From NCBI RefSeq assembly GCF_049994905.1, contig NZ_CP188258.1, forward strand, positions 3,348,001 to 3,412,000: a stretch of 64,000 nucleotides of DNA, given 5' to 3'. The notes below the pieces were generated by a model. It was not told where the DNA came from. It did no database searches and saw only the letters and a list, made by a program, of their open reading frames with translations. Position numbers and translations under genes: made by a program. Shown in pieces: positions 15,521 to 22,858 of the stretch. The stretch is from Diaminobutyricibacter sp049994905. GTDB taxonomy: Bacteria > Actinomycetota > Actinomycetes > Actinomycetales > Microbacteriaceae. How positions within the stretch are numbered: the stretch's first letter is position 1; every line of letters begins with the position of its first letter.

Positions 15521-17329
15521 TCAGACGAGCGAGTCCCGCCAGGCCGCGTGGAGTTGCGCGAAGCGCCCCGTGCCGCCGATCAGGTCGTCGGGCGTTCCGT
15601 CTTCGACGATGCGGCCGTGTTCCATCACGAGGACGCGATCGGCGATCGCGACCGTCGAGAGCCGGTGCGCGATGATCACCGCGGTGCGGTCCGCGAGCAG
15701 GGTCTGGAGGGCCTGCTGCACGAGCCTCTCGCTCGGGATGTCGAGCGAGCTGGTCGCCTCGTCCAGGATCAGCACCGACGGGTTCGCGAGGAACGCCCGC
15801 GCGAACGAGATCAGCTGGCGCTGCCCGGCCGAGACGCGGCCCCCGCGCTTGTTGACATCCGTGTCGTACCCGTTCGGAAGACCGCGGATGAAGTCGTCCG
15901 CTCCTACGGCGGCAGCAGCATCCATGATCTCTTCACGCGTCGCATCGGGCTTGCCGAGCGCGATGTTGTCGGCGACCGACCCGCTGAACAGGTAGGCCTC
16001 CTGCGTGACCATGACGATCGCGCGACGGAGGTCCTTCGGGTGCAGGTCACGCAGATCGACGTCGTCCAGGCGCACCGATCCGGTTGTCGGGTCGTAGAAG
16101 CGCGAGATGAGCTTCGCCAGCGTCGACTTGCCGGCGCCCGTCGATCCGACGAGGGCGATCGTCTGTCCTGCGGGGATATCGAGTGTGAAGTCCGGCAGGA
16201 TGATGCGGTCCTTCTTGTACGCGAACTGCACGTCGTCGAAGAACACGTGACCACGCGACTCCCAGAGGTCGACCGGCTTCGCCGGGTCGGGAACGGTCGG
16301 TTCCTCCTCGAGCACACCCGAGATCTTCTCGAGCGCCGCAGCGGCCGACTGGTAGGAGTTGTAGAACATCGCCATCTCCTCCATCGGGTCGAAGAAACGC
16401 CGGGTGTAGAGCAGCGCTGCAAGCAGTGCACCGATGGCCATCTGGCCGTCGGCGACCCGGAAGCCGCCGACGAGCAGCACCACGCCGACGGTGACGTTGC
16501 CGATCATCACGAGTCCGGGGTCGAAGATCCCGAAGAGCTGGATGACGCGGGCGTTCACGTCGCGGTAGTCCTCGACGAGGCCGCCGAACTGCTCCTCGTT
16601 GCGCTTCTCCTTGCGGAACGCCTTCACTGCACGGATGCCCGTCATCGTCTCCACGAAGTGGACGATCAGCTTCGCCGATGCCACTCGCGAGATGCGGAAC
16701 AGCTTCTGCGAGCGGGTCTGGAACCAGCGCGTGAGCAGGTACAGGGGCAGCAGCGAGCACAGCAGCACCACACCGCTGACCCAGTCGAGCGTGAACAAGG
16801 CGATCGCGATGAACAGCATGTACAGGAAGCCCTGGACGAGCTGGTTGATGCCCGAGTCCAGAAGCTCGCGGATCGAATCCAGGTCGCTCGTCTGGCGCGA
16901 GATGATGCGCCCGGACGTATACGACTCGTGGAACTCGAGGCTCAGCTTCTGGGTGTGCAGGAACACTCGCTTGCGCAGGTCGATCAGGATCGCTTGGCTG
17001 ATGCGGGCGCTCAGCACGGTGTACCAGGCGATGAGCACCGCACCGATCACGCCGGTGACCAGGTAGGCCAGGCCGGCTGCAGCAACCGGGAACCAGTTGT
17101 TGTCGATCAGCGCGGGCAGGCCGTTGTCGATCCCGAACGCGATGATCGCCGGGCCCGCCACCTGGGCGGCCGTGCTGACGACGACGACGATCGCCGTCAG
17201 CACCAGTCGCATACGCAGCGGATGCATCAATGACCCGAGCAGGTGCAGCGAGCGCTGCCGGATCTGCCGGCTTTCCGCCTTCGTGAAGTCGTTGCGTTCT
17301 TCGCCTTCGACTCCGACTACGGTCGTCAC
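15521..17329 (-). CDS. ABC exporter half-transporter, catalytic-site subunit
   Basis: Encodes 602 residues: six membrane helices (about 40-330), then an ATPase domain with Walker A GSTGAGKS, Walker B LILDEATSSLD and H-loop IAHRLSTV. The signature is VSAGQ rather than LSGGQ. The GTG start overlaps the stop of the partner gene (GTGA). Canonical Glu plus weak signature here, and Asp plus perfect signature in the partner, is the hallmark of heterodimeric multidrug/lipid exporters with one live ATP site. Substrate unknown. Confidence 0.93.
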   Translation of the reverse strand: MTTVVGVEGEERNDFTKAESRQIRQRSLHLLGSLMHPLRMRLVLTAIVVVVSTAAQVAGPAIIAFGIDNGLPALIDNNWFPVAAAGLAYLVTGVIGAVLIAWYTVLSARISQAILIDLRKRVFLHTQKLSLEFHESYTSGRIISRQTSDLDSIRELLDSGINQLVQGFLYMLFIAIALFTLDWVSGVVLLCSLLPLYLLTRWFQTRSQKLFRISRVASAKLIVHFVETMTGIRAVKAFRKEKRNEEQFGGLVEDYRDVNARVIQLFGIFDPGLVMIGNVTVGVVLLVGGFRVADGQMAIGALLAALLYTRRFFDPMEEMAMFYNSYQSAAAALEKISGVLEEEPTVPDPAKPVDLWESRGHVFFDDVQFAYKKDRIILPDFTLDIPAGQTIALVGSTGAGKSTLAKLISRFYDPTTGSVRLDDVDLRDLHPKDLRRAIVMVTQEAYLFSGSVADNIALGKPDATREEIMDAAAAVGADDFIRGLPNGYDTDVNKRGGRVSAGQRQLISFARAFLANPSVLILDEATSSLDIPSERLVQQALQTLLADRTAVIIAHRLSTVAIADRVLVMEHGRIVEDGTPDDLIGGTGRFAQLHAAWRDSLV

Positions 17330-19167
17330 AGGTTCACCTCCTGGAGGATCTCTTCGGTTTCTTCGTCTTCGAGACTCGAGATGACGAAGCGGTAGTGCTC
17401 ACTGGTGGCGAGCAGGTCGTGGTGCGTTCCCACGGCGGTGATGCGCCCTCCTTCGAGGAGCGCGACGCGATCGGCGAGCATGACCGTCGACGGACGGTGC
17501 GCGACGACGAGGCCGGTCGTTGCCGCGAGTACGCGGCGCAGGGCCGCCTCGACGAGCGCCTCCGTGTCGACGTCGAGCGCCGACAGCGGGTCGTCCAGCA
17601 CGAGCACGGATGGCCTGGCCGCGACCGCGCGCGCGAGCGCCAGCCGCTGACGCTGGCCACCCGACAGGCTCAGGCCTTCTTCGCCGACTTTCGTCTCGAC
17701 GCCATCCGGCAGGTCGTAGACGAACGCCGCCTGCGCGATCTCCAGCGCCTCTTTCAGCTGCCCGTCCGCTTCCGGCGAGCGCACGTCGATGTCGTCGCGG
17801 CCGAGCAGCACGTTCTCGCGCACCGACGCCGAGAACAGCGTCGCATCCTCGAACGCCATCGCGATGTGCTTGCGGAGGTCGTACCGGCTGAGGTCGCGCA
17901 CGTCCACGCCGTCGATCCGGATGCTGCCACCGGTCACGTCGTAGAGCCGCGTGGTCAAGGCGGTGAGTGTCGACTTGCCCGAACCGGTCAGTCCGACGAG
18001 CGCCATCGTCTCTCCCGGCTCGACCGTGAGGTCGATCCCATCGAGGAGGTCGGGGAAGCGCTCGGGCGAGTCCTGGTAACGGAAGTGCACGGCGTCGAAC
18101 ACCAGCTCGCCGCGGGGGTTCGCGATGGTCTTCGGGTTCTCTGGGTCGGTGATCGTGTTGACGGTGTCCATCACGTCGAAGAACCGGTCGGCGGCCGTGC
18201 GGGTGTCGAGCGTCATGCTCAGCAGGAAGCCGATCGACTCGATGGGGAACCGCAGGACGGTCGCCGTCGCGAAGAACGCCACCAGTTCGCCGACGGTGAG
18301 CTGGTTCTGCGCGGCCAGCCAGACGCCCACGACGAGGCACAGGCCGAACGCGATGTCCGGTACGAGCAGCAGCCACAGCCAGATGCCCGCGATCGCCTTC
18401 GCCTTCTCGATCTCCGTGCCGCGCAGCTGCTCCGCCTGCGACTCGAAATTCTTGAGGGCGTATTTGCCCCGGCCGAACGCCTTGAGCACGCGGATGCCAT
18501 GCACGGACTCCTCGACGGCCGTCGCGAGGTCGCCGGCCTGGTCCTGGCTGCGCCGGGCGATCGTCGAGTACTTCCCCTCGAAGATGAACCCGTAGATCCA
18601 CAGCGGAATTGAGCACACGAGAAAGATCGTTCCGAGAATCCAGTTCCAGGCGATGAGGATGCCGAAGCCGACGACGATCGTGATCACGTTGACGACGAGC
18701 AGCACGAGACCGAACGAGATCCAGCGCCGGATGAGGTTGAGGTCGCTGACCGCGCGCGACAGCAGCTGGCCGCTCGGCCAGCGGTCGTGGAACCCGACAG
18801 GCAGGTCCTGCAGCTTGGCGTACAGGCCGTTGCGCAGCTTCGCTTCGACGTGGGTTCCCGGGGTGAGCACGAACCACCGCCGGAGCGAGATGAAGACGGC
18901 TTCCGCAGCGCCGAGGCCGACGACAAGCAGCGCCGCAGGCCAGACCTGGGACGAATCGCCGGTCGCGAGCGGGCCGTCGACCAGCCAGCGCAGGACCTGC
19001 GGGATAGCGAGCGCGACCAGGCTCGCCAGGAGCGCTGCGACCATCCCGAGCACGATGCGCGGCAGCGCCGACTTTGCGAACGGGAAGATGCGCATGAGCG
19101 TGCGGAACGTGCTCATGGTGGGTTTGGATTCGTGTGGTGGATGCTGGTGTCCAGCAGGAGCAGACAT
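17326..19167 (-). CDS. ABC exporter half-transporter, degenerate-site subunit
   Basis: Encodes 613 residues when started at the ATG at 19167, which has AAGGA about 13 bases upstream; an ATG at 19116 lacks a ribosome site. Six membrane helices lie at about 35-320. The ATPase has Walker A GLTGSGKS and a perfect LSGGQ, but Walker B reads VLVLDDPLSALD, with Asp in place of the catalytic Glu. It complements the downstream partner: this Walker B and the partner's VSAGQ form the inactive site. Likely exports a hydrophobic compound or drug. Confidence 0.92.
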   Translation of the reverse strand: MSAPAGHQHPPHESKPTMSTFRTLMRIFPFAKSALPRIVLGMVAALLASLVALAIPQVLRWLVDGPLATGDSSQVWPAALLVVGLGAAEAVFISLRRWFVLTPGTHVEAKLRNGLYAKLQDLPVGFHDRWPSGQLLSRAVSDLNLIRRWISFGLVLLVVNVITIVVGFGILIAWNWILGTIFLVCSIPLWIYGFIFEGKYSTIARRSQDQAGDLATAVEESVHGIRVLKAFGRGKYALKNFESQAEQLRGTEIEKAKAIAGIWLWLLLVPDIAFGLCLVVGVWLAAQNQLTVGELVAFFATATVLRFPIESIGFLLSMTLDTRTAADRFFDVMDTVNTITDPENPKTIANPRGELVFDAVHFRYQDSPERFPDLLDGIDLTVEPGETMALVGLTGSGKSTLTALTTRLYDVTGGSIRIDGVDVRDLSRYDLRKHIAMAFEDATLFSASVRENVLLGRDDIDVRSPEADGQLKEALEIAQAAFVYDLPDGVETKVGEEGLSLSGGQRQRLALARAVAARPSVLVLDDPLSALDVDTEALVEAALRRVLAATTGLVVAHRPSTVMLADRVALLEGGRITAVGTHHDLLATSEHYRFVISSLEDEETEEILQEVNL

Positions 19168-19335
19168 GGGCGACCGGTTTCCTTGTGGTTTCGTGATGGA
19201 GCTGTGAGGTGAAGTTCGGGTCGGCGAAGGGCGCACGAGGGCGCGGAAATCGCCGGACGAGGGGCGGTTGTGGGGCAGGTCCGTCACGGACCCGGATCGA
19301 TCGCCGGCCGGTGGCCGGGAGAGCGGTGGCTTCGG

Positions 19336-19385
19336 GGAGTGCAGTGTCTCCGGAGTTCAGTGCCTCCTGGAGCGCAGTGTCCTCC
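19336..19385. repeat. Three tandem mini-palindromes in the exporter leader
   Basis: Three consecutive units of the pattern GGAGnnCAGTGnCTCC (19336-19351, 19352-19367, 19369-19385), each a 4-bp stem with an 8-9 base loop. They lie between the 35-codon upstream ORF and the exporter gene. They may affect the mRNA structure of the leader. Confidence 0.6.
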
Positions 19386-19390
19386 GGTAG

Positions 19391-19498
19391 TTACCGGGCC
19401 GCTTCGAGTGCCGGGGACGTGGATGGACGCAGCCGGAGGGCGCCCGTGACAGCACCCTCGTACACGACCGTGGTCGGTGTGGTGGTTTCTGTCGTCAT
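19391..19498 (-). CDS. 35-aa upstream ORF in the ABC exporter leader
   Basis: ATG at 19498 preceded by CAGGAGGACG, one of the best ribosome sites in the window, then 35 codons to TAA. The peptide starts MTTETTTPTTVVYEGAVTGA and has no membrane segment or known domain. It lies between the exporter promoter and the exporter gene, and is too short to be an enzyme. It could be a leader peptide controlling exporter translation or attenuation, or a small protein of its own. The Thr-rich run is a possible site for ribosome slowing. Confidence 0.55.
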   Translation of the reverse strand: MTTETTTPTTVVYEGAVTGALRLRPSTSPALEAAR

Positions 19499-19562
19499 GG
19501 CGTCCTCCTGAGCCCGTATGTTGTTCACGTCGGTAGCCACGTAAGGTCCTTTTCGACCGGAA

Positions 19563-19602
19563 GCAGCCTTACAGAATATAACCGCAAGGCTGCCGAGTGC
19601 AA
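19563..19602 (-). promoter_or_regulatory. Exporter promoter with overlapping dyad operator
   Basis: On the minus strand, -35 TTGCAC (19597-19602) and -10 TATATT (19575-19580) are 16 bases apart. A 31-base dyad with arms GCAGCCTT and AAGGCTGC (19563-19593), plus partial inner symmetry, is centred on the -10. Bound repressor would block RNA polymerase directly. No regulator gene is adjacent. Confidence 0.65.
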
Positions 19603-19625
19603 GGACGAATTCTGGAACGGTCGGG

Positions 19626-20852
19626 TCAGCCCCGGATGCGGATGGAGAGGCAGGTCACGCAGCCCTCGAGCTTCTCGAATTCGCTGATGTCGACGGTGAC
19701 GACGTTGTAGCCGAGGTCTGCGACCAGGGCCGCCGACTGCGGTGCCGACGCCGACATGAGCAGCGTGTCGTCGGACAGGACGACAACAGCGGTGCCGTTC
19801 GCCTCCGGCACTGCGAGGAATCGGCCGAACACCGACGGGTCGTCGACGAGCGGCTCGTAACCGATGACCGTGCCATCGGGAAGCGCGGTGACCGTGGTCT
19901 TGAGGTGTAGCGCCTTCGTCACCGGAACAGCCACGACGGTGTAGCCGAGTGGCGTTACGAGGGCGCGCAGCTGCCGGATGCCCTCCGCGTTGGTGCGGCC
20001 GCCGCGGCCGACGAACACGGTCGATCCGACCTTCAGCACGTCTCCACCGTCGAGCGTGCCGGGCTCCTGGATGCGCTCGATGGCGAGTCCCTGCGCCTGG
20101 AGGGCGGCCTCGGTCCCCGTGATCTCGTCACGGCGTGAGTCTGCGCCGGGCCGCGTGATCACCGCGGTTTCGCCGAAGACGACCGCTGTGTCCTCGACGA
20201 AGACGGAGTCGGCGAGGGCATCCGCCGGGGCGACCTCGACCGTCTCCCAGCCGGCTGCCGCCAGGGCTGCGACATAGCCGTCCCACTGCTGGTCGGCACG
20301 CTCCGGATCGACCGGCTCCCGGTCGATGTGCGTGGTGAGCCCGTCGACCAGGTTCGAAGCCGGGATGCGCACGAGCGCGATTCGTGCGCCCCTGCGTGTG
20401 CCCCCCGAGTAGTCGATGATCAGCCCGTAGAGCCAGCGCCCGAACGTCGGGGTGAGGACGGTCACCAGAACGACGAAGAGCAGGTTCAGCCCGACGAGCG
20501 TGCTCAGCGCATACCCGAGAAGGCCGCCCGAGAATGCGCTGCCCTGGTTCAGAAGCACGATCAGCGTGTTCGCCAGCGCGGAGATCACACCGACGAGGAC
20601 GCCGGCGATCAGTGCGGTCCACCAGCGGGCGAACGCACCGATCACTCCGGCGACCACGAGGAGGATGAACACGAAGACGCTCGCCAGCGAGAACAGGTTG
20701 CTGACGCTCACGACCAACGCCCACGAAGTCCCGGCCGTGCTCCCGAGGTTGCCGATCGTGAAGAACAGGATCATCGCGACATGCGCGACGAACGCGAGGA
20801 CGAACGCAGAAATTGCGGAAGCGACGAGCCTGCGGCCCAGCGAGTTGGTCAT
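19626..20852 (-). CDS. Membrane-fused DDAH-like amidino hydrolase
   Basis: Encodes 408 residues. Residues 1-140 hold four membrane helices (about 9-33, 46-72, 78-101, 110-135). Residues from about 155 form a guanidino-group-modifying domain of the dimethylarginine dimethylaminohydrolase type. Seen there: DSVFVEDTAVVFGETAVITR, the catalytic His in LHLKTTV, and the nucleophile Cys401 in GCVTCLSIRI. Soluble bacterial DDAHs are about 255 residues, so this is a fusion tethering the enzyme to the inner membrane face. It may hydrolyse methylated arginine or a related guanidine to citrulline-type products. The dehydrogenase gene lies 25 bases upstream in the same direction. Confidence 0.85.
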   Translation of the reverse strand: MTNSLGRRLVASAISAFVLAFVAHVAMILFFTIGNLGSTAGTSWALVVSVSNLFSLASVFVFILLVVAGVIGAFARWWTALIAGVLVGVISALANTLIVLLNQGSAFSGGLLGYALSTLVGLNLLFVVLVTVLTPTFGRWLYGLIIDYSGGTRRGARIALVRIPASNLVDGLTTHIDREPVDPERADQQWDGYVAALAAAGWETVEVAPADALADSVFVEDTAVVFGETAVITRPGADSRRDEITGTEAALQAQGLAIERIQEPGTLDGGDVLKVGSTVFVGRGGRTNAEGIRQLRALVTPLGYTVVAVPVTKALHLKTTVTALPDGTVIGYEPLVDDPSVFGRFLAVPEANGTAVVVLSDDTLLMSASAPQSAALVADLGYNVVTVDISEFEKLEGCVTCLSIRIRG

Positions 20853-20877
20853 GAAGATCAACCCTAGCGGAGCCTTT

Positions 20878-21960
20878 CTATGCGTTTGCTGGCTCGCGCA
20901 GGCGTGCGAGCGCGATGTCCTCCGCAGCCTCGAGGGTCGTGATCCCGCGCTCGCGCGCGACCCGGAACACGTGCGACACGATGTCGCCGATGGCGTCGAC
21001 GCGCTCCCGCGTGGCTTCTGCCGACGGCTCGTCCTCATTCATCATCGAGAGGAAGATCACGCCGCCAGCGTTCACCACGAAGTCGGGGGCCCAGACGATC
21101 CCCCGCGCACGCAGGCGCTCAGCACCGCTTCGTGTGGCGAGCTGGTTGTTCGCGGGACCGACGACGGCCTTCACCCGCAGCTCGTCGATCACCTCATCGG
21201 TGAGCACTCCCCCGACTCCGGCCGGAACGAACAGGTCGCCCTCGACCAGGTGCGCCGTCTCCGGCTCGACCCACGTCGCGCCGAGCGTCTCGGCCAGGGC
21301 ACGCTTGACCGGGTTGACGTCGGTCACGGTCAGCACCGCACCTTCGGCGGCGAGGCGCATCGCGAGGATCGAGCCGACATGGCCGAGGCCGAGCACGGTG
21401 ATGCGCCGGCCGGCGACCTCGCGGCTGCCGAACACCTCGTCGAGCGTGGCGAGCAGGCCCGCGTACACGCCCGCAGCGGTCGCATCGCTCGGCTCGCCGA
21501 CGCCGCCTTCCGACGACGGAAGTCCGCAGACGTGGCGGGTGCGCGTGGCGACAACGGCCATGTCCTCTGCGGACGTGCCGACATCCTCCGCCGTCATGTA
21601 GGCGCCGTCGAGGCTCTCGATCGCGTCACCGAGGTCCAGCATGGCGTCGCGGCGCTCCGCGGCGCTCAGCACCGTTCCCCGAGGCACGTAGATGACGGTC
21701 TTGCCGCCGCCGCGGTTGAGGCCGGCGGCAGCGTTCTTCATCGTCATGCCCTCAGCGAGGCGCAGCGAGTCGTTGAAGGCTTCGACCCAGTTGTCGTACG
21801 TCCACACGCGGCAACCGCCGAGCGCCTGCCCGAGAACAGTCGAGTGGACCGCGATGCTGATCGTGAGACCACTCCTCACCCCTTTGACGACGAGCACTCG
21901 CTCGTGGGGCAGGTTGTCGCCGGTGGTGGCGGTCAGGTCGATGGGCATGGCGGACATCAT
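20878..21960 (-). CDS. Leu/Phe/Val-type amino acid dehydrogenase
   Basis: Encodes 360 residues of the Glu/Leu/Phe/Val dehydrogenase family. It reversibly deaminates a branched-chain or aromatic amino acid to the 2-oxo acid with NAD. Seen: substrate-binding GMTMKNAAAGLNRGGGKTVI with both active-site Lys, then the Rossmann loop ITVLGLGHVGSILAMRL. Length matches leucine/valine dehydrogenases. Tandem ATG codons at 21960 follow CGAGGAGACA. It is directly upstream of the membrane DDAH-like gene; whether the two are linked in amino acid catabolism is inference. Confidence 0.92.
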   Translation of the reverse strand: MMSAMPIDLTATTGDNLPHERVLVVKGVRSGLTISIAVHSTVLGQALGGCRVWTYDNWVEAFNDSLRLAEGMTMKNAAAGLNRGGGKTVIYVPRGTVLSAAERRDAMLDLGDAIESLDGAYMTAEDVGTSAEDMAVVATRTRHVCGLPSSEGGVGEPSDATAAGVYAGLLATLDEVFGSREVAGRRITVLGLGHVGSILAMRLAAEGAVLTVTDVNPVKRALAETLGATWVEPETAHLVEGDLFVPAGVGGVLTDEVIDELRVKAVVGPANNQLATRSGAERLRARGIVWAPDFVVNAGGVIFLSMMNEDEPSAEATRERVDAIGDIVSHVFRVARERGITTLEAAEDIALARLREPANA

Positions 21961-22114
21961 TGTCTCCTCGTGGGATCGTGACAGTAGTTGGCGGCCTGGT
22001 GGGCCGCAACCTATTTTGTCACTTTTCGCACCCCTCGCGAGCAGAGCTCGCTCGGCGCTGGTGTCGCGGAAGCGCGATGCATTTCCCTCAGCTCGAGGGC
22101 GCTGAAAGAATCGA

Positions 22115-22684
22115 ATGGTGGTAACGGCATATATCGACGAATCCGGCGGTAGCGGCCGTGAGCTTCAAAATGTTTACATTCTGGCTGCAACGATTCCTCT
22201 TACCGACCAGCTCAGTGAATGCCGATCATTGTTGCTCGAACTCAAACCGGCACACGCGCGCAAGTTGCACTGGTATGAAGCCGGCGAGTCAGACCGAACT
22301 CGCATCGTCGAAACGATCGCCCGAATTGAAGCAATGCATGTCATTGTCGAGAGCGTCGAACCACCCGAGACAAAGGACGAGAGACACCGGCGACTATGCA
22401 TGCGCCTCCTCCTCGCGCGACTGGATCATATGGGTGTCGACGCAGTAGTTTTCGAGTCCCGTGGGCTCGGCTCCAACCACCGCGACCGCACCATGGTCAA
22501 GACGATGCGCGTCGACGGCACCATTTCCGCCGACATGGAAGTCACTCATCGCGACGGTCCATTCGAACCATTGCTCTGGATCCCGGACGCCGTATGTGGC
22601 GCAGTTGTTGACCGCCGACTCGGTCGGTCGCACTATCTGGCCCTGCTACACGGCACGATTGACTGGATCACCCGCGGACCTTAA
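22115..22684 (+). CDS. DUF3800-like protein, probably acquired
   Basis: Encodes 189 residues beginning MVVTAYIDESGGSG, the Asp-Glu-Ser-Gly opening of DUF3800 proteins, which have an RNase H-like fold and occur in mobile and defence-rich regions. Later acidic residues are seen but the full active site cannot be assigned. It is at the short end for the family (often around 250 residues), so the C-terminus may be trimmed. Base composition is visibly less GC-rich than its neighbours, with runs such as AAAATGTTTACATTC. No good ribosome site is seen. It sits between two conserved minus-strand genes, suggesting insertion. Confidence 0.65.
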   Translation: MVVTAYIDESGGSGRELQNVYILAATIPLTDQLSECRSLLLELKPAHARKLHWYEAGESDRTRIVETIARIEAMHVIVESVEPPETKDERHRRLCMRLLLARLDHMGVDAVVFESRGLGSNHRDRTMVKTMRVDGTISADMEVTHRDGPFEPLLWIPDAVCGAVVDRRLGRSHYLALLHGTIDWITRGP

Positions 22685-22800
22685 ACGGCGCGACCACCCG
22701 GCCCCACTATCCGCAGGAACTCCAAGGTGGTCACTTTCGGCACCAGTCAAGATACCGACATCACTACTGTGCCATACATTGCTGACCAACACCTAGACGA

Positions 22801-22830
22801 AACTGCGACCAACTGCGACCAACTGCGACA
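22801..22830. repeat. Three tandem decamers
   Basis: AACTGCGACC occurs twice and AACTGCGACA once, head to tail. It lies in the 174-base stretch between the DUF3800 gene and purH, where I see no gene. Possibly a replication-slippage scar at an insertion junction. Confidence 0.8.
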
Positions 22831-22858
22831 GCCCGCGGTCACACGTTCTGGCTCCGGA

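Noticed and set aside
15548..17233. 561-codon open frame antisense to the ABC exporter
   Set aside because: Same shadow effect; composition (long DD, RR and DR runs) is not protein-like.
19116..19287. Longer or shorter starts for the degenerate-site exporter subunit
   Set aside because: The GTG at 19287 would run through the tandem repeats' downstream region with no ribosome site, and the ATG at 19116 also lacks one; 19167 is best supported.
22801..22830. CRISPR-like repeats
   Set aside because: Three decamers without spacers; no cas genes nearby.
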